In this document: in pieces, positions 61,737-64,000 of the stretch
Layout of the letters: each line of letters opens with the position of its first letter
Numbering within the stretch: position 1 is the first letter of the stretch
Assembly: GCF_002995805.1 (NCBI RefSeq)
Contig: NZ_PVXL01000021.1
Coordinates: 114,243 to 178,242 of the forward strand
Origin: Neomoorella stamsii
GTDB taxonomy: Bacteria; Bacillota; DSM-521; Neomoorellales; Neomoorellaceae
Reading direction: 5' to 3'
DNA length: 64,000 nt
Position numbers and translations under genes: made by a program
Notes under the pieces: model-generated
Told to the model about the DNA's origin: nothing
What the model saw: only the letters and a program-made list of their open reading frames with translations
Databases searched by the model: none

Positions 61737-61772
61737 TGCGAATCTAGCCCATACTTAGAGGAGAGTATTCAT

Positions 61773-62885
61773 ATGAGCAGGGTGGAGTTAGACCGCGTAT
61801 GGAAAATATACAATGGCAAGGTAGTGGCCGTTGAGGATCTGACTTTTACCATTGAGGAAAAGGAATTCCTGGTGGTCCTTGGACCGTCAGGAGGGGGGAA
61901 GAGTTCGACCCTACGGATGTTGGCCGGGTTAGAGGAGATTTCTCGCGGTGAAATTCGCTTTGACGGCAAGGTAGTAAACCACCTCGGGCCGGCCGAGAGA
62001 AATATAGCCTTAGCCTTTGAATCTTACGCCCTTTACCGCCATTTAACTGTATATGAGAACATAGCCTTTCCATTGCGGGTAAGGGGTATGAAGCAGAAGG
62101 AAGTACACGAGCAAGTGATGCAGATTTCAGAACAGCTAGACCTTGTCCACGTTCTCAACCGACGCCCTTCCTCCCTTGCCGGAGGCCTGCAACAGAGGGT
62201 TTCCTTGGCCCGCGCTCTTATTCGGCAGCCGAACCTGACCCTTCTCGATGAGCCGATTTCTCATATGGACCAGCGAGTGCGAGCCGAAATGAGGGCGGTA
62301 ATACGGCATATCCATGATACCATGGGGAACACAACGGTGTACGTTACCCATGACCAGGCAGAGGCGATAGCCCTTGCGGACAGGATAGCAATTATAAAAG
62401 ATGGCAGGCTACAACAAATTGGCTCCCTTGATGATATCTGGAATCGACCGGCCAATAGATTCGTGGCCTCTTTTGTGGGAGAACCCCAGATGAATTTTAT
62501 TAAAGCAGTAATAGAGAATAGCCGGAGCGTCCTGGTACCCACGCCCCAGGGCGGGTACAGGTTTGAACTTTATGAGGAAGTGGACGTAAAGTATGTGGGT
62601 GCGCAAGTAGATATGGGTATTCGTCCCCAGGAAATTACCCTTTTCCGGCAAAAGCCGGAAGGTAACGCAATTGCCGGTAAGGTGCGGGTAATAGAATTTG
62701 CAGGAGAGTCCGCAGTCCTTACTGTGGATCTCGATGGTGAGGACAGCACCAAAGTAAAGGTTGTAGCCAGCGGCACGGATACCTTTACCCAGGGGGAAAC
62801 GCTATGGCTTTATTTGGCCCCCGGATATATCCATTTGTTTGACGGCGATATCCCAATACACCGAGGTATTACAGATATGGATTAG
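61773..62885 (+). CDS. ABC transporter ATP-binding protein 2 (MalK/UgpC group)
   Basis: 370 residues, homologous to the preceding ATPase but clearly diverged. Walker A GPSGGGKSS, Walker B LTLLDEPISHMD and H-loop VTHDQAEA are intact; the signature reads LAGGLQQRVSLARAL instead of LSGGQ, as in one half of some asymmetric transporters. C-terminal TOBE domain present. Position and pairing recall GlpS/GlpT. Confidence 0.93.
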   Translation: MSRVELDRVWKIYNGKVVAVEDLTFTIEEKEFLVVLGPSGGGKSSTLRMLAGLEEISRGEIRFDGKVVNHLGPAERNIALAFESYALYRHLTVYENIAFPLRVRGMKQKEVHEQVMQISEQLDLVHVLNRRPSSLAGGLQQRVSLARALIRQPNLTLLDEPISHMDQRVRAEMRAVIRHIHDTMGNTTVYVTHDQAEAIALADRIAIIKDGRLQQIGSLDDIWNRPANRFVASFVGEPQMNFIKAVIENSRSVLVPTPQGGYRFELYEEVDVKYVGAQVDMGIRPQEITLFRQKPEGNAIAGKVRVIEFAGESAVLTVDLDGEDSTKVKVVASGTDTFTQGETLWLYLAPGYIHLFDGDIPIHRGITDMD

Positions 62886-62906
62886 CCTGGGAGGGAGTGT
62901 TGGCCG

Positions 62907-63686
62907 ATGGCCATTAGGAACATAATCCAGGCCTTGCGGTTGGACGGCAAGGTGGCTTTGGTAACCGGCGGCAACAGGGGCATCGGCAAGGCGATCGCCC
63001 GCGCCCTAGGTCAGGCCGGGGCATGTGTGGCCATTATGGACCTTGAACATGAGAACGGCATGGGTACGGTAGACGAGCTTGCCGGGGAAGGGATTAGTGC
63101 CTATTTTGTCCAGGGTGACGTAACCAGCCCTGAGGATGTCAAGGCGGCTGTAGCTGAAGTGCTGCACCGGTCGGGTAAAGTGGACGTCCTGGTGAACAAC
63201 GCCGGCATATGCCGTAACGTGGCGGCCGAGGAGATGGCATGGTCCGACTGGTATGATGTTATCAATGTAAACCTAAACGGTGTCTTCCTCATGGCCCAGG
63301 CGGTTGGGCGCGAGATGATCAAACGGCGATGCGGTTCGATCATAAACATTTCTTCCATGTCCGGCTATATTGTCAACCACCCGCAACCGCAATGCTCCTA
63401 CAACGCTTCCAAGGCTGCGGTTAATCACCTTACCAAAAGTCTGGCCTACGAGTGGGCCAAGTATAACGTGCGGGTGAATGCCATTGCGCCGGGCTATATT
63501 GCCACCAATATTACGGCTCCGAACCTGAACAACGAATGGGGGAGGACATGGGTGGAACTAACTCCCATGAAACGGATCGGTGCCCCCGAGGAACTGGGCG
63601 GCATTGCGGTTTATCTGGCCTCTGATGCATCTTCCTTCACCACGGGAGCAGTTTTCGTGGTCGACGGCGGCTACACGTTGATCTAA
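62907..63686 (+). CDS. Short-chain dehydrogenase/reductase
   Basis: 259 residues, classical SDR. Cofactor motif GGNRGIGKAIA (about 20-30), NNAG, and the catalytic Ser-Tyr-Lys (ISSMSG, YNASKAAV). Closest in character to polyol/sugar-alcohol dehydrogenases and FabG-like enzymes; NAD(H) seems likely from the acidic residue in IMDLEHEN. As last gene of the operon it may oxidise the imported polyol to the ketose for the XylB-like kinase. Confidence 0.88.
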   Translation: MAIRNIIQALRLDGKVALVTGGNRGIGKAIARALGQAGACVAIMDLEHENGMGTVDELAGEGISAYFVQGDVTSPEDVKAAVAEVLHRSGKVDVLVNNAGICRNVAAEEMAWSDWYDVINVNLNGVFLMAQAVGREMIKRRCGSIINISSMSGYIVNHPQPQCSYNASKAAVNHLTKSLAYEWAKYNVRVNAIAPGYIATNITAPNLNNEWGRTWVELTPMKRIGAPEELGGIAVYLASDASSFTTGAVFVVDGGYTLI

Positions 63687-63699
63687 GCCTGTAAGACAG

Positions 63700-64000
63700 G
63701 AATAGTATTATCCGGCTAAATTTATAGACATAATGGAAGGGCCAGCCCCACAGTAGCGATACGTAGGTTATATTGGTACAATAGAGACCAATACAGAGCT
63801 ACAAGCTAAGGAGGCTGGCAAGATGAATTATACCACATATGTAGGGCTGGATGTCCACAAGGATAGCATTTCCGTAGCCATTGCCAAAGCAGGACGTGAA
63901 GAAGCAGAAAACCTGGGTAACATCCCCAATGAACCCGAAGCGATAGCCAAATTGGTGCGGCGCTTAAGGCAACCAGTAGAAAAGCTAATATTCTGTTACG
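63700..64000 (+). mobile_element. IS110-family insertion sequence, left part (cut by window end)
   Basis: Non-coding sequence before a DEDD-type transposase start, at the right distance for an IS110 left end. The exact outer boundary cannot be set, because these elements have no long terminal inverted repeats. Confidence 0.6.
63823..64000 (+). CDS. IS110-family transposase, 3'-truncated by window edge
   Basis: 59 codons are visible: MNYTTYVGLDVHKDSISVAI and onward. The first Asp of the DEDD RuvC-like site is in VGLDVHK; the rest (including the C-terminal serine domain) lies outside the window. AAGGAGG lies 9 bases before ATG 63823. These recombinases are guided by a bridge RNA encoded in the element. 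Confidence 0.9.
   Translation, partial: MNYTTYVGLDVHKDSISVAIAKAGREEAENLGNIPNEPEAIAKLVRRLRQPVEKLIFCY

Overview
The window most likely comes from a Moorella-like bacterium (thermophilic acetogenic Clostridia). This is inferred from the Gram-positive style Shine-Dalgarno sites, the core order proB-proA-nadD-yqeK-rsfS-leuS, and the mix of housekeeping, menaquinone-type UbiA/UbiD, ferredoxin-linked 2-oxoacid oxidoreductase and globin-sensor genes. No rRNA or tRNA gene and no CRISPR array was seen.

Bases 1-14030 are GC-rich backbone, almost all on the + strand: proline synthesis (proB cut by the edge, proA), nadD, an RRM protein, yqeK, rsfS, leuS, a NhaD-type ion transporter, comEA, uppP, an amtB-glnB nitrogen pair behind a structured leader, and a large flavoprotein (COG2509 type).

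Bases 14030-37800 form a visibly AT-richer accessory island. Its left flank is a scrapyard: a CbiO-like ATPase tail, a piece of folE (the intact gene lies beyond the right flank), an ISL3-type transposase piece and a second copy of the flavoprotein 3' end. Inside lie a YeiH-type exporter with a LysR regulator, a DASS-type anion transporter with a DUF3870 protein, and then a large organic-acid module: a beta-hydroxyacid dehydrogenase, an Ldh2-type 2-hydroxyacid dehydrogenase, a four-subunit 2-oxoacid:ferredoxin oxidoreductase, succinyl-CoA synthetase, two complete tripartite tricarboxylate transporters, an adenylosuccinate-lyase-like enzyme with an altered signature loop, a two-subunit class I fumarase/tartrate dehydratase and a DUF401 permease. 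Read together they suggest uptake of a di-/tricarboxylate or N-substituted aspartate, release of fumarate, oxidation of 2-hydroxyacid to 2-oxoacid, and gain of reduced ferredoxin and ATP. Two of the transcription units begin with the same promoter-leader RNA, a conserved element followed by a terminator, which I do not recognise and regard as the best candidate for something undescribed.

Bases 37850-48180 return to GC-rich backbone: folB and folE (minus strand), a compact globin-coupled sensor, a UbiD/UbiA pair, an NMT1/SsuA-type ABC transporter, a zinc-ribbon HD-like protein, a D,D-carboxypeptidase and a membrane-anchored FMN glutamate-synthase-like protein.

Bases 48650-63690 hold a regulon that looks self-contained: a sigma-54 activator (minus strand), a divergent -24/-12 promoter, then cupin, aldehyde dehydrogenase, xylulokinase-like kinase, DapA-family lyase, hydroxyacid dehydrogenase, an ABC importer laid out like the rhizobial glycerol system (binding protein, two permeases, small membrane protein, two ATPases) and a short-chain dehydrogenase. 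This fits import and oxidation of a polyol or sugar-like compound. The window ends inside an IS110-family element.
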